Below, piece after piece: positions 10,317 through 10,762 of a stretch of DNA of 10,762 nucleotides. The notes below the pieces were generated by a model that ran no database searches, was not told where the DNA came from, and saw only the letters and a program-made list of their open reading frames with translations. Position 1 is the stretch's first letter. The number at the start of each line of letters is the position of its first letter. A program made the position numbers and the translations under genes. Origin of the DNA: Lachnospiraceae bacterium UBA3386. Lineage in GTDB: Bacteria > Bacillota > Clostridia > Lachnospirales > Lachnospiraceae. The stretch is taken from contig DEPS01000019.1 of the NCBI GenBank assembly GCA_002358875.1, positions 85,024-95,785 on the forward strand, given 5' to 3'.

Positions 10317-10762
10317 TTGAAAATTTCAGTCCTTACCATCATGCCCGAGCTGTTCGGGAGCTTTTTACAGGCCCCGGTCATCGCCCGCAGCATGAAAAAC
10401 GGCGCGCTGGAGGTGGAAATCATCGACATACGGGATTATGCTCCCGGGAGCTTCCGCCATATCGACGACTCCCCCTTCGGGGGCGGAGCCGGGATGGTCA
10501 TGCGCTGCCAGCCCGTTCTGGACGCCCTGCGAGCCTGCAGGGAGAGGGAACTGTTTTCGCAAAAGGATGCAGCTTTCAATGAGCCGGTCGCCCTGCGCGC
10601 CTGCAGTGAGAAGGAGCAGGACATCATGCCATCCAGCCGCACTGTCCTCCTGAGCCCTGCGGGAGCCCCCTTCACACAGGCAAAGGCCCGTGCATTTTCA
10701 ACGCTTTCCCATCTCATCCTTTTGTGCGGGCACTACGAGGGCATGGATGCCCGCATCGAGCC
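10317..10762 (+). CDS. trmD: tRNA (guanine-37-N1)-methyltransferase TrmD, 5' part (3'-truncated by window)
   Basis: The frame runs to the window edge, giving the first 148 residues of TrmD, the SPOUT-fold enzyme that uses S-adenosylmethionine to methylate G37 of tRNAs and so prevents frameshifting. Diagnostic motifs: MKISVLTIMPELF at the N-terminus, DIRDY...HIDDSPFGGGAGMVM (39-62), LLSPAGAPFTQAKA (111-124) and LILLCGHYEGMDARIE (133-148), part of the trefoil-knot SAM site. Between MVMRCQP and LLSP there are about 25 more residues than in E. coli TrmD; they derive from an internal duplication (ALRACRERE / ALRACSEKE). TTG 10317 is preferred for its GGAG site; ATG 10305 would add four residues. 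The usual neighbours rpsP and rimM are not upstream. Confidence 0.93.
   Translation, partial: MKISVLTIMPELFGSFLQAPVIARSMKNGALEVEIIDIRDYAPGSFRHIDDSPFGGGAGMVMRCQPVLDALRACRERELFSQKDAAFNEPVALRACSEKEQDIMPSSRTVLLSPAGAPFTQAKARAFSTLSHLILLCGHYEGMDARIE
10524..10615 (+). repeat. 66-bp-spaced direct repeat inside trmD
   Basis: GCCCTGCGAGCCTGCAGG + GAGAGGGA at 10524-10549 recurs at 10590-10615 with 23 of 26 bases identical, exactly 66 bp (22 codons) downstream and in frame. The copies encode ALRACRERE and ALRACSEKE. The extra length sits in a loop before the LLSPAG motif of TrmD. Confidence 0.75.

Overview
All recognisable genes lie on the + strand of a fairly GC-rich chromosome segment. The window suggests a gut-type Clostridia/Lachnospiraceae-like Firmicute. 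Reasons: strong AGGAGG-type ribosome binding sites, several TTG starts, Gly/Tyr-rich repeat-type surface proteins with a C-terminal 'LGHSFG...CSGC' domain, and a DUF5674 gene. The taxonomic call is inference; no rRNA or other decisive marker is present.

Layout: (1) 1-612 is the 3' end of a large repeat-domain surface protein, followed by a short tandem repeat. (2) 731-7073 is an ion-channel region. It holds an MscS-family mechanosensitive channel, a charge-segregated single-pass membrane protein with a surface domain, and two consecutive paralogous proteins that match the CASTOR/POLLUX (DMI1/SYM8) two-RCK cation-channel family, known best from plant symbiosis. (3) 7074-8890 is an accessory, repeat-rich stretch. 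It holds a MITE-like element with 22-bp inverted ends, a half copy of that element about 1.4 kb downstream, an unrecognised 365-aa protein between the two, an intrinsic terminator and a truncated remnant of an AAA-ATPase-like gene. (4) 8891-10762 is a housekeeping/small-gene stretch: a YfbR-type 5'-deoxynucleotidase, a structured leader with a possible short ORF, an overlapping DUF5674 + small-protein pair, and the start of trmD, which carries an internal 66-bp duplication.

How the genes may work together: the MscS channel and the tandem CASTOR/POLLUX-type channels probably all serve ion and osmotic balance of the cytoplasmic membrane. The two paralogs are adjacent and co-oriented, 56 bp apart, and have the same TM-pore-TM-RCK-RCK layout. 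The first keeps a plant-like 'DSG...D' pore motif, while the second has lost it. A heteromeric channel or a regulatory pseudo-subunit is therefore a natural hypothesis. This pair is the most interesting content of the window. Non-coding stretches are unusually full of short tandem and inverted repeats (595-700, 1748-1886, 3152-3258, 7086-7244, 7260-7290, 7306-7357, 8468-8548, 9543-9572).
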